Source of the DNA: Vitellaria paradoxa
Taxonomy: Eukaryota; Streptophyta; Magnoliopsida; Ericales; Sapotaceae
Direction of reading: 5' to 3'
DNA length: 64,000 bases
Assembly (NCBI GenBank): GCA_019916065.1
Contig: CM034233.1
Span: forward strand, 48,220,141 to 48,284,140
The position numbers were made by a program, and so were the translations under genes. A model generated the notes under the pieces. The model did not search any database. It was not told the DNA's origin and saw only the letters and a program-made list of their open reading frames with translations. This document shows positions 1-10,310 of the stretch, in pieces; the first letter of the stretch is position 1, and each line of letters begins with the position of its first letter.

Positions 1-438
1 ACTTTCACACATTCTAACAGGTGCCTCCATTGGACGCCTTTTAACATGGTCGAACCATCTTAATCGATTTTCTCTCATTTTATCTTCAATCGGTGATATT
101 TCTACTTTGTCCCTAATCTCCTTGTTCCTAATCTTATCTTTCCTTATAATCTTGCACATCCATCTTAGCATTCTCATCTCCGCAACTGCCATCTTCTGAA
201 TATGATTATGCTTTACTGCCCAACACTCTGATCTATATAGTAACGCCGATCTTACTGCCAGCTTGTAATACTTTCCTTTCACCTTGAGGGGGACTTTTCG
301 ATCGCACAAAACCCCCGAAGCGCTCCTCCATTTGGTGCACCCGACTTGAATCCTGTGACTTACATCAGTATCAATCCATTCATCTTGTTGCACCATAGAT
401 CCAAGGTACCTAAAGTTTTCTTTCTCCACATTAATGTA
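1..438 (-). mobile_element. RTE-clade LINE 3' fragment (first copy, cut by window edge)
   Basis: The minus strand encodes the end of a plant RTE-type non-LTR reverse transcriptase: motifs such as MRMLRWMC, IEDKMRENRLRWF and HVKRRP are visible, best read in the second copy at 57299-57911. Only the right part lies in the window. It ends at 438, next to TTAATACAT (439-447), which is one side of the 9-bp target duplication seen in full around the second copy. It sits inside a gypsy LTR. The fragment is 5'-truncated, as usual for this clade, and cannot move by itself. Confidence 0.85.
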
Positions 439-591
439 TTAATACATATAGCACAAAAATAAATTAACACCAGATTTCATATATATATATATATATATAT
501 ATTTAAATAGAATATAAATAGGGCCCAAAAATATTTGAATTTTAATATTGTAAATTTAAAATAAAAATTCTAAAAATGTTAGGTCTTTACA
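439..591 (-). mobile_element. 3' LTR piece of the minus-strand Tekay/Del-like gypsy element (first copy)
   Basis: Reading the minus strand, the LTR begins TGTAAAGACC at 591, the same start as the forward LTR at 21010. It is interrupted by the LINE at 438. It carries an (AT)n run near 480-500. The rest of the LTR lies left of the window; the second copy at 56869-58059 shows more of it. Confidence 0.75.
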
Positions 592-606
592 TCCTCTTAT
601 CCTTAC
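592..606 (-). promoter_or_regulatory. polypurine tract of the minus-strand gypsy element
   Basis: Minus strand GTAAGGATAAGAGGA lies directly against the LTR start TGTAAAGACC. This is the expected position of the plus-strand primer at the 3' LTR. Confidence 0.65.
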
Positions 607-764
607 AAAATTTTCATCCTCGAAAATTAAACACCAAAATAATATAACAAAAATTAAGCAAACAACTCAGGAAAATGATGTCTCATATCCTACTAGCACT
701 CCTAAGTTGACTCCTTCATCAAATGATGCTTTCACAACATCCTAACCAAAAGTATTGTCTTCCC

Positions 765-2160
765 TCAAAGAACTTGCTTATGAGAATCCACAATTCTCAC
801 AGGCTTTACTTCGTAGGAGACATCAGAGTCAATCTCAAGCTCCTCCCAATCCAAAACACGAGATGGATTAGGATTATACTTTCTTAGCATGGGCACATGG
901 AACACTGAATGCATCCCATATAACCTCGGTGGCAAAGCAAAATGGCACACCACCTAGCTTAACCAACCTAACACCTCAAATGGCGCAATGAACCTCAGTG
1001 AAAACTTGCCCTTATGGCCAAACCAGAACTGTTCCTTACGTGGTGAGACCTTCAGGAACACATGGATGTGGGAACCTTAGGAGAACTGCTGACTGCAACT
1101 ACCGTCCTTGTACAATCCAAACTAGATCTGACCAACTACCCATCCTACCTCCTCTACATTCTTGACAGCCCATCTTTGTCTCAGTAGAGTCTTTCAGTGG
1201 CTTATCCCCCACCTCAAACTCCAACGGCCAATGCCATCGGTCAACATAGATCTTCTAGCAATTACGCACTATTTCAAGCCTCTGCCTGATGATCTTGATC
1301 TTCTTTATTGTCTCCCAGATTATCTCAGGTTCTAATAAAGTTGTCACACTAACCTCTACCTAGTAGATAGGAGATCTGCTCAACCTACCATACAATACCT
1401 TATACGATGACATCTTAATACTAGACTGGTAGCTATTACTGTACGCAAACTCTACCAATGGAAGGTGCACTTCCCAACTACCCTCAAAATCCAGCACACA
1501 TGCCCAAAGCATGTCCTCTAAGATCTAAATGGTACATTCAAACTACTTATCTATCTAAGTATGATAGGCGGTACTAAACATCAACTCCGTACCTATAGCC
1601 TGCTGGAGACTTTGCTAGAAATGAAATGCAAATATGAGATCTTTATTTGACACGATTGACACCAAAGCTCTATGTAGCCTTACAATCTCCGTAATATACA
1701 ATCAAGCCAAATTATCCATGGAGTAAGTCAAACAAATCGGTACGAAAGTACGCTGACTTTTTTAACTTATCTACCACCACCCAAATAGTATCATGCTTTT
1801 TGAGAGACTTGGGCAAATTAGTAATGAAGTCCATTGTGATTTTTCACACTTCTATTCTGGAACAAGCAATAGCTGAATCAACTTACTGGCCTCTAATTCT
1901 CTACCTTTAAATGCTAGTAAATCAAACACTTGCTCACAAACTCAACTAAATTTCTCTACATCCTAGCCCCAAAAAACTGTCAGCAGAGATCTCGGTACAT
2001 CTTTGTCCCTCTGGAATGTATTGCAAACTTGGAGTGATGAACCTCCCTTAGAATTGCATCCCGAATTGAAATCAGGACAAACAATCTTTCCTAAAATCTC
2101 AATCCTTTATTTGACCCTATTGTCTATCTAGGTATGTCCTCATCACTACTCATCCAAACT
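765..2160 (-). pseudogene. gypsy integrase, decayed (first copy)
   Basis: The C-terminal part (765-953) reads LPPRLYGMHSVFHVPMLRKY, the segment that follows the integrase core in Tekay/Del chromoviral elements. Around 1770-1850 the minus strand, with interruptions, gives TMDFITNLP and HDTIWVVVDKL, the first catalytic aspartate region of the core. Integrase would join element DNA to the chromosome. The frame is broken many times, so no active enzyme is expected. The order integrase, RT, protease, gag from left to right fits one minus-strand element. Confidence 0.75.
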
Positions 2161-2329
2161 CGGTACTCATTAGCCTCAGCATAAGTACCCTGGCCCTTCA
2201 CAACTCTGCTTAGTAAGGTAAGCTGAACCATTATAAAACATAACATTGCTCGATTCTCGACCTCTTAATAGTCAAGTTCAAACTCACCTAAACTATCCAT
2301 CATCCTCCATTATTGTACTACCACACTAG

Positions 2330-3640
2330 CAAAGGTGGCATAGGTCTTTCGGCTCAGGGCATCAGTAACCACGTTAGCCTTGCCCGGATGGTAATGCAAT
2401 TTTCAGTTTAAGTTTTCCATGTACTCAACCATCTCCTCTGCCTCATATTCAGATCCTTATGAGTGAAGATGTACTTTAAACCTTTGTAGTCAGAGAAACT
2501 TCAAATTTCTCCTCATAGAGACAGTACCTCGAGCTCTTGAGTGTAAATATAACTGCTACCAACTCAAGATCATGCATCAGGTAGTTCTTCTCATAAGTCT
2601 TTAGCTGCCAAGACCTTTAAGCTACTGCTTTCGCTTTCTGCATCAAAACACAGCCCAAACCTTCTTTGGACGTATCATAGTAAAATGCATAACCTAATTC
2701 CCTTTTTGGGATCACAAATACTGGAGCAGAAGTCGATCTTTTCTTCAATTCTTGGAATGAACTCTTGTAAGCTTCATCCTACACAAACTTGAATCCCTTT
2801 CGAGTCAATCTTATCATCGGCCCAACTAGTCATGAAAATCTAATACAAACCTTCGGTAGTATCCTACCGACCCAATGAGGCTACATATTTTAAACGTAGT
2901 TATTAGCCTTAACTAGTTCATAACTGTTTCAACCTTCAACAAATCCACCACAACACCCTCACCAGATGCCACATACCTAAGAAATTTCACCTCTCGGAGC
3001 CAAAATTTGCACTTACTGAGCTTGGTATAGAGCAAGTGGTCCTTTAAAGTTTGAAGCACAATCTGCAAATGCCTCCTATGCTCTTCCTCTAATCGTGAGT
3101 AAACCAACACTTCATTAATAAAGATGACCGCAAACTGTTCTAGATACTTACGGAATATTTGATTCATCTGATCTATAAACATTATTGGTGTATTTGTCAA
3201 CTCAAATGGCATAACTAGGAACTCATAATAGTCGTACCAAATCCTAAATGATGTCTTGGGGACATCCTTTGCTTGCACCCTCAACAGGCGATAACCTAAC
3301 CTTAGGTTAATCTTTGAAAAGCAAACCAACCCCTTTAACTAATCAAATAGGTCATTAATCCTTAGTAAGGGATATCGATTCTTGACGGTGACTTTATTCA
3401 GTCTTCTATAATCAATGTACATCTTGAGGATACCATTCTTCTTTGCTGCAAACAGCACTGGTATACCCCCACGAAGATGTACTAGGTCTAGTAAACCCTT
3501 TGGAAGTCAGATTTTTAATCTGAGTTTTCAAATCGGCTTGCTCTGCTGGTGCCAACTGATAAGACGCAATAGATATTGGCTCGATCCCTAGAGCCAAATC
3601 AATTGCACACGCACCTCTCTTTCTAGTGGTAACCCAGATA
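2330..3640 (-). pseudogene. gypsy reverse transcriptase/RNase H, decayed (first copy)
   Basis: Open segments at 2913-3329 and 3412-3597 match the RT palm of Ty3/gypsy elements: EPISIASYQLAPAEQADLK and [11 protein letters not shown] at the N-terminus, then SKINLRLGYRLLRV, SFRIWYDYYEFLVMPF and KCKFWLREVKFL. The catalytic box that is normally FIDD reads FINE, so both key aspartates are replaced. Around 2340-2490 a broken RNase H end can be read (HYHPGKANVVTDALSRKTYA-like). RT would copy element RNA into DNA. With the active site gone and stops in frame, this is a dead copy. It shares one genome with the copy at 59780-61084. Confidence 0.85.
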
Positions 3641-3744
3641 AGTTTTCTGGGAACACCTCTAGAAATTCGTAAATAGCACAGTCATACCCTATTTCTCATC
3701 CTCCATGGTCATGTTGGCAAACAGCCTACAAAGTCCATTCATCC

Positions 3745-4240
3745 TTACCCGTCAGGAGAAGGCAAAGTCCAAGGACTATAGCGATCCCCCGTGAACTTGA
3801 TTACATTTCCCTTAGGAGTATACAAGGTCACACGACTATTGGAACAATCAATAAATACTCGGTAGGCTACTAGCCAATCTATATCGAGTATCATTTCAAA
3901 ACTATCCATCTTTAGCACCATGAAGTCATGAGAAGATTGGTAATCATCCACTAAATTACCCACCCAAATAGACATCACATAGCCCTTCAAATCTTACTCA
4001 ACCGAGAATATCCCACAACTGGGGTCTCAACACACATGGGTGAAGACAAAATCTCAACAAGCAAACCAAGTGTAGAAACATAACTTTCAGAAATAAATGA
4101 ATGAAAATCCCCAGTATCTATTAAAGTTGTAACTTGCATATCAAAAACTGTAAATGTGCCTCGAGTCACAATTTGCTCCGCAGGTCCTTCAGCCTGAGCT
4201 ACTGAAGTTTCTCTCCCCTGAGTAAGAGCTGCTAGCAACC
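3745..4240 (-). pseudogene. gypsy aspartic protease region, decayed (first copy)
   Basis: Two overlapping open segments (3745-3990 and 3987-4238) match the retropepsin and following linker of Tekay/Del-like elements. The flap region reads GTFTVFDMQVTTLIDTGDFHSFIS, so the usual DTGA active site is DTGD here. The second segment has DSFEMILDIDWLVAYRVFIDC, the usual linker to RT. The protease would cut the Gag-Pol polyprotein. A frame break separates the two halves. Confidence 0.75.
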
Positions 4241-4773
4241 TTCCACCTCTCTGGTCCTAATGCGGACCACCTAAAGCTATCCTTTGAGCACTCAGGGGCA
4301 CCACCCTATGGCCCTTACCGGAACTAATTCTGAAAAGTCTGTGATGCTATAGGTCTATTACTTTGGACAAATTGTGCTGGCTATTGAAACCTCATTGTAT
4401 TATTGCCCTGAGGGCAATTTCTAGAAATATAGTTTGGCTGGCCACAAGAGAAATATATCAGTGGTCCCAACCTCTCCTCAGACTGCAGCTCAAACCACTG
4501 CTCTGTTCTAGTCAGTGCATTCGTCAATAGGTAGTGATACTTCTTGTTCCCTAGCTAGTGACAAATGTGGCACATAATCGAACTCTGATACTATGTCCTC
4601 CTGCGAACTAAGTAGGGACCACACTCCTTTACTAGAACTGTTGTGGCTAGGACTCACTAGATTCCTCCTTTTATCTTATCTTATTTCTATTATCTCACTA
4701 CGAGGTGACACTCTTCCCCTGCTTACTTTCATTCGTTGCCCTAACATCATTTAGGTCCTTCTCAATGGTCATT
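4241..4773 (-). pseudogene. gypsy gag C-terminal part with degenerate zinc knuckle (first copy)
   Basis: Between the protease and the copia insertion, the minus strand near 4385-4460 reads FSCGQPNYISRNCPQGN. This resembles the CCHC knuckle of plant gypsy Gag, but its first cysteine and its histidine are lost. The gene continues on the other side of the copia element at 14949. There the reading RFEKGLRVAIRSRVVPLGL joins in sense to this part, which shows that the copia element landed inside gag. Confidence 0.65.
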
Positions 4774-4778
4774 GCTCT
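4774..4778. repeat. target-site duplication GCTCT, left side of the copia element
   Basis: GCTCT directly precedes the left LTR end TGTTATCCC and is repeated exactly at 14944-14948 after the right LTR end GGCCAACA. Confidence 0.92.
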
Positions 4779-6181
4779 TGTTATCCCAAATAGCAACACT
4801 AGAGAGGGTGAATAGGGTTGCTTAAAAATTTTGCAATAAAAATTTCAACCCTAAAACAAATATGTCAAGATGAATATGAAATGCACCAAAAAAAATTATT
4901 TAATATTTGTGAATGAAGAGTGAGTGCTAGTGTTTGCAATAAATGTAAAGAGAAGGAAAAAGAAGTAAGCACAATCGATTTATAGTAGTTCGGCTTCAAT
5001 GTTGCCTACGTCCACTCCCCAAGGCCTTCCTTGAGATTTCTCCACTATTCTTTGAAGAGCTTATTACACACTAGCTTCCCAAGGTGCTAGAAACCTTTCT
5101 CAAGTGATTTTATCCCCAAATCACTCACACAAGTCTCTCTCAAAGAAAGTCTCTTTGACCGCTCTCTAATTTGGTAGTGGCTCACTCTCAAGTATAAGAG
5201 GTCGGTTGAGTTTAGTCTAGGTGAGTCCTAAGTCATCTTCCACAGGGAGCAAGGGTATGACTAAATTTTGGAAAACTTGGTTTTGAAAGCACTTGCAAAA
5301 ATTTTAAGAAGCAAATAAAACAATCTTTTTGGAGTTTTTGAATAGAGATTTGTAACAATAATTTGAGAATTTCCAACACGAATTAAACGAAAGATGAACA
5401 CACTACAAAAGAAAATCAATTTATAAACTTAAACAAACTATGTGAATTAAAACACTTAGCTTTAACCTAGTCCTGTAACGTCCTCGAAGGGCTGAATTCG
5501 GATATATAGTTAACTCAACCTAATTCTTACACCTGTAATATTAGGTCGGAAGATTTGGCGTTAAAAACCCTTTTCGTAAAGAACTCACAATTCTAGGATT
5601 TTGAAATCAGGTTCGAAATCACCGGGACATGGAATTGACCTTCAATTTACACTAGCATAATCGAAGTTCAACTGTATCACGGGCAATTCGTTTTCGAAAA
5701 TTAATCTAGAATTATGTGCCTTACGTTTTTATTCGAAAGATAAACACAGTTTAGTTTGAACTATCCAAATTCAACTCCTTCAATTCGATTACGCTCCTAG
5801 GTTAAAACCAAGAAAACCCTAGCCTAGCATTACTAAAACATGAACAAAGCATTTCGAAAAAAAAAACATTTTCATCATGCAACAGAATATGAAAATGAAA
5901 TAGATTAAAAAGGTTTAAGACAATTTCGAAAGCAAATTAATCCAAACTAAGTCTACGAAATACTACGAAGTGAACATAGAAGACAAAGCACGAAGAATAT
6001 GAAATTCTGATTAAAACAAATTAACAAATAGAACTTACATGTAAATCTTATTGCGAAGACGAAATTAAGCTTGAACAATCCAATCCAAAGCGAAATTGAA
6101 ATCATAACCCTAATCTAAACTAAACTAAGAAAAAGAGAAGAAGTGCGTAGGGTTTTGACCCCTCCTACATCAGATTTTCAA

Positions 6182-6190
6182 CCTTTTATA
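6182..6190 (-). promoter_or_regulatory. TATA box of the solo LTR
   Basis: Minus strand TATAAAAGG is a good plant core promoter match in an otherwise non-coding LTR. It fixes the likely LTR orientation as minus. Confidence 0.5.
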
Positions 6191-6267
6191 TCAACGTATA
6201 TTATAAGGGCATAAAGGTAAAAACATAGCTCAAACTTATTTTAAACTTGTGCTGGAAGAGTCCTCAT

Positions 6268-6476
6268 GGGCGCCCATGGTTGAGGTGGGGAGCCCATGGT
6301 ACAAGTGTTTGATGAAGTCCTCAAAGAGATAGCCAAAAACAGCAGTCAGAACTCTCTCTCTGTGGGCGCCCACCTGATGAAGAGTGGGGTGCCCAAGGGT
6401 CCTCAGGGGCGCCCATGGTTCTAGGTGGGGCACCCATGCTTGTGGTGGGGCGCCCATAGGTCTAGGTGGGGCGCCC
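6268..6476. repeat. array of GGGCGCCC palindromes
   Basis: Eight copies start at 6268, 6288, 6364, 6387, 6407, 6428, 6448 and 6469. Five are exact. The other three (GGGAGCCC, GGGTGCCC, GGGCACCC) are altered only at the central CG. Steps are 20, 76, 23, 20, 21, 20 and 21 bp. Most copies are followed by AT or CAT. The array recurs at 63705-63911 in the second copy. Confidence 0.9.
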
Positions 6477-7314
6477 ATCTGCAACTACAGTGAACAGTTC
6501 TTCTTTGACAGTTTTCTATCCCTGAATTCCGATGCGATTTTGACCCTCAAGAGGATTGATTTGGGCTTTGACTAAAACACGAAAGTTGTAGCTCTTCAAG
6601 TCCTCTTTCCAACCCAAAAAGAATGGAACCATTTTGAGTTGTGACGAAAAAGTTATGGCTGGAAAACTGAGAGGGTGTTGAGCTGGAACTTCAACCGCAC
6701 ACCACTTCAACTATTTTGAACTTCATACCACTTCCTTCTCCTTGGCACCCATGGTAGTCGATCTTATGCCTTGGGATGGCTCTTGGGAAGTTGAAGAAGT
6801 CTTGGGAGTCTTTGGACTCTTTTTGCACTTTCTTTATTTTGGCTTACCTTGGCTCCTCCTCACATGCAACCTTGGTGTTGTTTGGGCCAAAAACACCATA
6901 TTATATCACCTGAAATATACACACACCAAGAATGCATGGAAATGAGATAATCACGCTAACACATCACCAATAATAACTGTAAATTCATAATTAGCATGCT
7001 CAATATATATATAATTGTACAATAATGCATGCTAATCACTCTTGTTTTGGTTCTAACACTTGAACCAAAACCAATAAGAGCTCACCCAACTCTCACAAAT
7101 TAAAAGGGCTTTAAATTTCCCTTTCTTACAACAACAATGATGAGTTTATAACTCAATCAAATCAAAAAGAAACTCTCACAAGTTGAATATGAAAGATGAA
7201 GCATAAATGTGAGAAGAAATCACTCTATATTTGCAAAGATATGGAATTTCTTGTATCTCTTTGTAAGCACTTCTTTCTTGCCTTGTTCATCCCCTTGAAT
7301 CTGAGTTTGAGGCT

Positions 7315-7324
7315 CTATTTATAG
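7315..7324 (-). promoter_or_regulatory. TATA box of copia 3' LTR
   Basis: Minus strand CTATAAATAG. The same box is at 14009-14018 in the 5' LTR, where it would drive the element transcript. Confidence 0.55.
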
Positions 7325-8249
7325 ATGAAAATCTCCAAATGGCCGTTACAAAGTGAAAAGACACTTTTGCCCTTGAAAATTTTGAATTTCCTTGCTTCCA
7401 ATGCTGTCTTTCAGATTCAGATTTTCTGAGATATATTTGTGACCATTTTTCACCCTCAGAACGTTCAAATCTGACATTATCTCAGAGTAAAGACTTTGTA
7501 GATATATAAGTCAGCTATCACATGTCAAATTTTGAGCTTCATCCAACGGTTAGATAGTCAGATATGGCTTCTGAACCGAGACCAGCTTCTGATAGCCTTT
7601 TCTGACATTCTGAATCTGTGTTTCCAGTTTAAGCTTCTGTTTCACCATGATAATTTTAGAATTAGAAGAAACGTAAAGTACAAAAGTTGTAGCTTTTTGA
7701 GTCTTCTTTTCACACACCAAAAATCAGAATTTTTAAAGCTGTATAGTATGAGTTATGTCTCAAAAACTAAGACTAGCTCCAGAATCCAGAATTAAAAACT
7801 TTTCTGTAATGCCTAATATTACAACTCATGTTTTGATACCTTAACGTCAGATTCACAAAAATTTCCCTTCGGTAAAGTTTAGATATGGAAGTCTAGTTTA
7901 CTGTATTAAAATTTCATGAAAGGTGAACCGTTGGATCTTAATATATCATCTATATACTAACACGTGTCTGATTTCTCTATTTATCCGAGTTAACCTCTAG
8001 TTCAAATATTCATCTTACTCTGATTTCTATTACTCCAAACTTTGAAATTCCTTTATTCCTTCATCTAAATTATGTGAAAATATCTAAAAAATAATATCAA
8101 TCTCTTCCAACTCTAATATCTTGAATCTATCAAATGAATTGTAACATTTCATACAATGTCTATTTGAAAATTAATTGTGAAAATTTAATTCAGTTTTTGT
8201 TATCATCAAAATCAATTATAAAACTAACTTTATAAACCTTGGGCCAACA

Positions 8250-8503
8250 ATCTCCCCCTTTTTGATGATGACAAACCATTGATGATTTAAGATAAAATTT
8301 TCAAAAGACATAAATCATGAAAAGATTTTCTATTCATAGAAGTTCAATCAATCATTAATATCTTGTCTTTCTCCCCCTTTGACTTCATCAAAAATAATAT
8401 GAAGTGGGAAAAAATTGTTAAAATTAGCGATAATTCTCCCCCTAAATATATGCATCAATGTCAATGTAAAAAAGATATTAAAATATATTTAGCTCCCCCT
8501 AAA
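8250..8503 (-). promoter_or_regulatory. cluster of four polypurine tracts before the copia 3' LTR
   Basis: Minus-strand GGGGGAG cores lie at 8250-8263 (touching the LTR), 8368-8380, 8435-8445 and 8492-8503. The first is in the normal position for plus-strand priming. Repeated tracts of this kind are known from Sireviruses and support the assignment. Confidence 0.75.
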
Positions 8504-8550
8504 TATATGATAGTAAAATAAGCATCAATGAGCACATAAGGAAATCAATA

Positions 8551-9558
8551 TCATATTGGATTAGACATACCAAGTTCTCTACGAATATAACAAAATCTAT
8601 CCTCATTCAATGGCTTAGTAAAAATATTGGCTAGTTGATTTTCTGTTCTAATAAATTCAAAAATAATATCACTTTTTTGAACATGATCTCTAAGAAAATG
8701 GCGTCTAATTTCAATGTGTTTGGTTCTAGAATGTTGAATGGGATTCTTTGATAAATTAATAGCACTAGTATTGTCACAATTAATTGGAATATGATCAAAG
8801 TAAAGTCCAAAATCTTCTAATGCACAACAACTTCCAGCTACGATATACTTGGCTTCCGCAGTAGACAATGCTACAGAATTTTGCTTCTTGCTAAACCATG
8901 ATATAAGTGAATGACCTAGAAATTGACAAGTTCCACTAGTACTTTTTCTATCAATCTTGCATCCGGCAAAGTCCGCATTGGAGTAACTGATAAGGTCAAA
9001 AGCAATATCCCTAGGATAAAATAATTCTAAATTAGGTGTTCCTAATAAATATCTAAAAATATGTTTAACGGCAATAACATGAGATTCCTTAGGGCATGAT
9101 TGAAATCTAGCACACATGCATACACTAAACATAATATCGGGTCTACTTGCCGTTAAGTATAAGAGTGAGCCAGTCATACTTCTATAAAGTTTTTCATCAA
9201 CTTTCTTACCATTTTCATCCTTGTCAAGTTTGGTTGAAGGACTCATAGGGTTTCCAATAGGCTTTGCATTTTCCATTCCAAACCTCTTGAGTAGATCTTT
9301 TGTGTACTTGGCTTGGTTTATGAAGATGCCTTTCTTAGTTTGCTTAATTTGAAGTCCAAGAAAATAATTTAGCTCTCCCATCATACTCATTTCAAATTCA
9401 CCTTGCATGCTCTTAGCAAATTCTTGGCAAAGAGAGTCATTAGTAGCTCCAAATATAATATCATCCACATATATTTGAATAATAAACATATCATGATTTT
9501 TGGTTTTAATAAAAAGAGTAGTGTCAATTTGCCCTCTAGTAAAACCATTGTCAATCAA
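8551..9558 (-). CDS. copia reverse transcriptase C-terminal half plus RNase H (open 335-codon segment)
   Basis: This is the longest open part of the copia pol. It carries the catalytic box IYVDDIIFG with both aspartates, followed by FEMSMMGELNYFLGLQI, then SMTGSLLYLTASRPDI. The RNase H part has YSNADFAGCKIDRKSTSGT and SVALSTAEAKYI, and the C-terminus has RTKHIEIRRHFLRDHV. RT copies the element RNA and RNase H removes the template. The fingers half of RT is in another frame at 9567-10298, so this segment would not be translated as a complete enzyme without correcting a frame break. The internal methionine at its start is probably not a natural initiation site. Confidence 0.9.
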   Translation of the reverse strand: MIDNGFTRGQIDTTLFIKTKNHDMFIIQIYVDDIIFGATNDSLCQEFAKSMQGEFEMSMMGELNYFLGLQIKQTKKGIFINQAKYTKDLLKRFGMENAKPIGNPMSPSTKLDKDENGKKVDEKLYRSMTGSLLYLTASRPDIMFSVCMCARFQSCPKESHVIAVKHIFRYLLGTPNLELFYPRDIAFDLISYSNADFAGCKIDRKSTSGTCQFLGHSLISWFSKKQNSVALSTAEAKYIVAGSCCALEDFGLYFDHIPINCDNTSAINLSKNPIQHSRTKHIEIRRHFLRDHVQKSDIIFEFIRTENQLANIFTKPLNEDRFCYIRRELGMSNPI

Positions 9559-9566
9559 AAATTTAC

Positions 9567-10298
9567 TTAATCTTTCATACCAAGATCTTGGAGCTTGTTT
9601 AAACCATATAAAGCCTTTTTGAGTTTATAAACATGATTTGGGAATTCATAATTTTCAAAACCGGGAGGTTGTTCAACATAAACTTCTTCCGAAATGTATC
9701 CATTTAGAAAAGCACTTTTAACATCCATTTGATAAAGTTTGAAATTTCTAAAACATGCAATTGCAAGTAACATTCTAATTGCTTCTAATTTAGCTACCGG
9801 AGCAAAAGTTTCATCAAAATCATTTCCTTTTTCTTGATTAAAACCTTGGGCAACCAATCGAGCTTTATTTCTAATAACTATCCCGGATTCATCCATTTTA
9901 TTTCTAAAAACCCATTTTGTTCCAATCATGGGATGATCATTAGGTCTTGGGACTAAATCCCAAACTTGATTTCTTTCAAATTGATTAAGCTCTTCTTGCA
10001 TAGCTAAAATCCAACTTTCATCACTTTTGGCTTCTTGAAAACATCTAGGCTTAATTTGAGAAAGAAAAGCTAGATTATTACAAATATTTCTAAGAGATGA
10101 ATGAGTGGTTATACCTTTGGATGGATCACCAATGATTAAATCCTTAGGGTGATTGTGAACATATCTCCATTCTTTTGGTAAGTCTTCTTTATTGTTCTTG
10201 AACTCATCAAGCTTTGGAGCATTTTCAATGGCTAATGGTTCATCTTTATCTTCATTCATTGACTTTACTTCTCCCTCTTGAATAGTGATGCTTTTCAT
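9567..10298 (-). pseudogene. copia reverse transcriptase N-terminal half
   Basis: The open 243-codon segment contains ESWILAMQEELNQFERNQVW, WVFRNKMDESG, RLVAQGFNQ, FDETFAPVAKLEAIRMLLA and YQMDVKSAFLNG, the ordered blocks of Ty1/copia RT including the first catalytic aspartate (QMDVKSAF). It ends in LKKALYGLNKLQD, where family members read on into the YVDD half. The break to 8551-9558 is a short frameshift. Confidence 0.9.
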
Positions 10299-10310
10299 TC
10301 TTTGTTCTAA

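Larger units (their letters stand above)
5156..7038 (-). mobile_element. solo LTR (Athila-like gypsy, by layout) inside the copia LTR
   Basis: This 1883-bp block starts TGACCGCTC and ends GCTAATCA. It is flanked by CTCTT at 5151-5155 and 7039-7043, and it is absent from the right copia LTR. It has no coding region, PBS or second LTR, which fits a solo LTR left by recombination. A TATAAAAGG box on the minus strand (6182-6190) and a TTCCACAGGGA stretch near 5240, like the CATTTCCACAGGGATC part of the Athila LTRs here, suggest a minus-strand Athila-like family. It carries the GGGCGCCC array. Family assignment is inference; boundaries are well supported. Confidence 0.85.
4779..8249 (-). mobile_element. 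copia 3' LTR, split by a solo LTR
   Basis: The LTR parts are 4779-5155 and 7039-8249; the middle is the solo LTR at 5156-7038. Without that insert the length is about 1588 bp, matching the 1584-bp right LTR. The ends are TGTTATCCC and GGGCCAACA. A TATA-like CTATAAATAG lies on the minus strand at 7315-7324. Confidence 0.92.

Noticed and set aside
6268..6476. CRISPR-like regular array
   Set aside because: Spacers are ~12 bp and partly similar, in a plant LTR; not a CRISPR array.
8551..9558. Intact standalone RT gene
   Set aside because: It is the C-terminal half of a broken copia pol and starts at an internal methionine.
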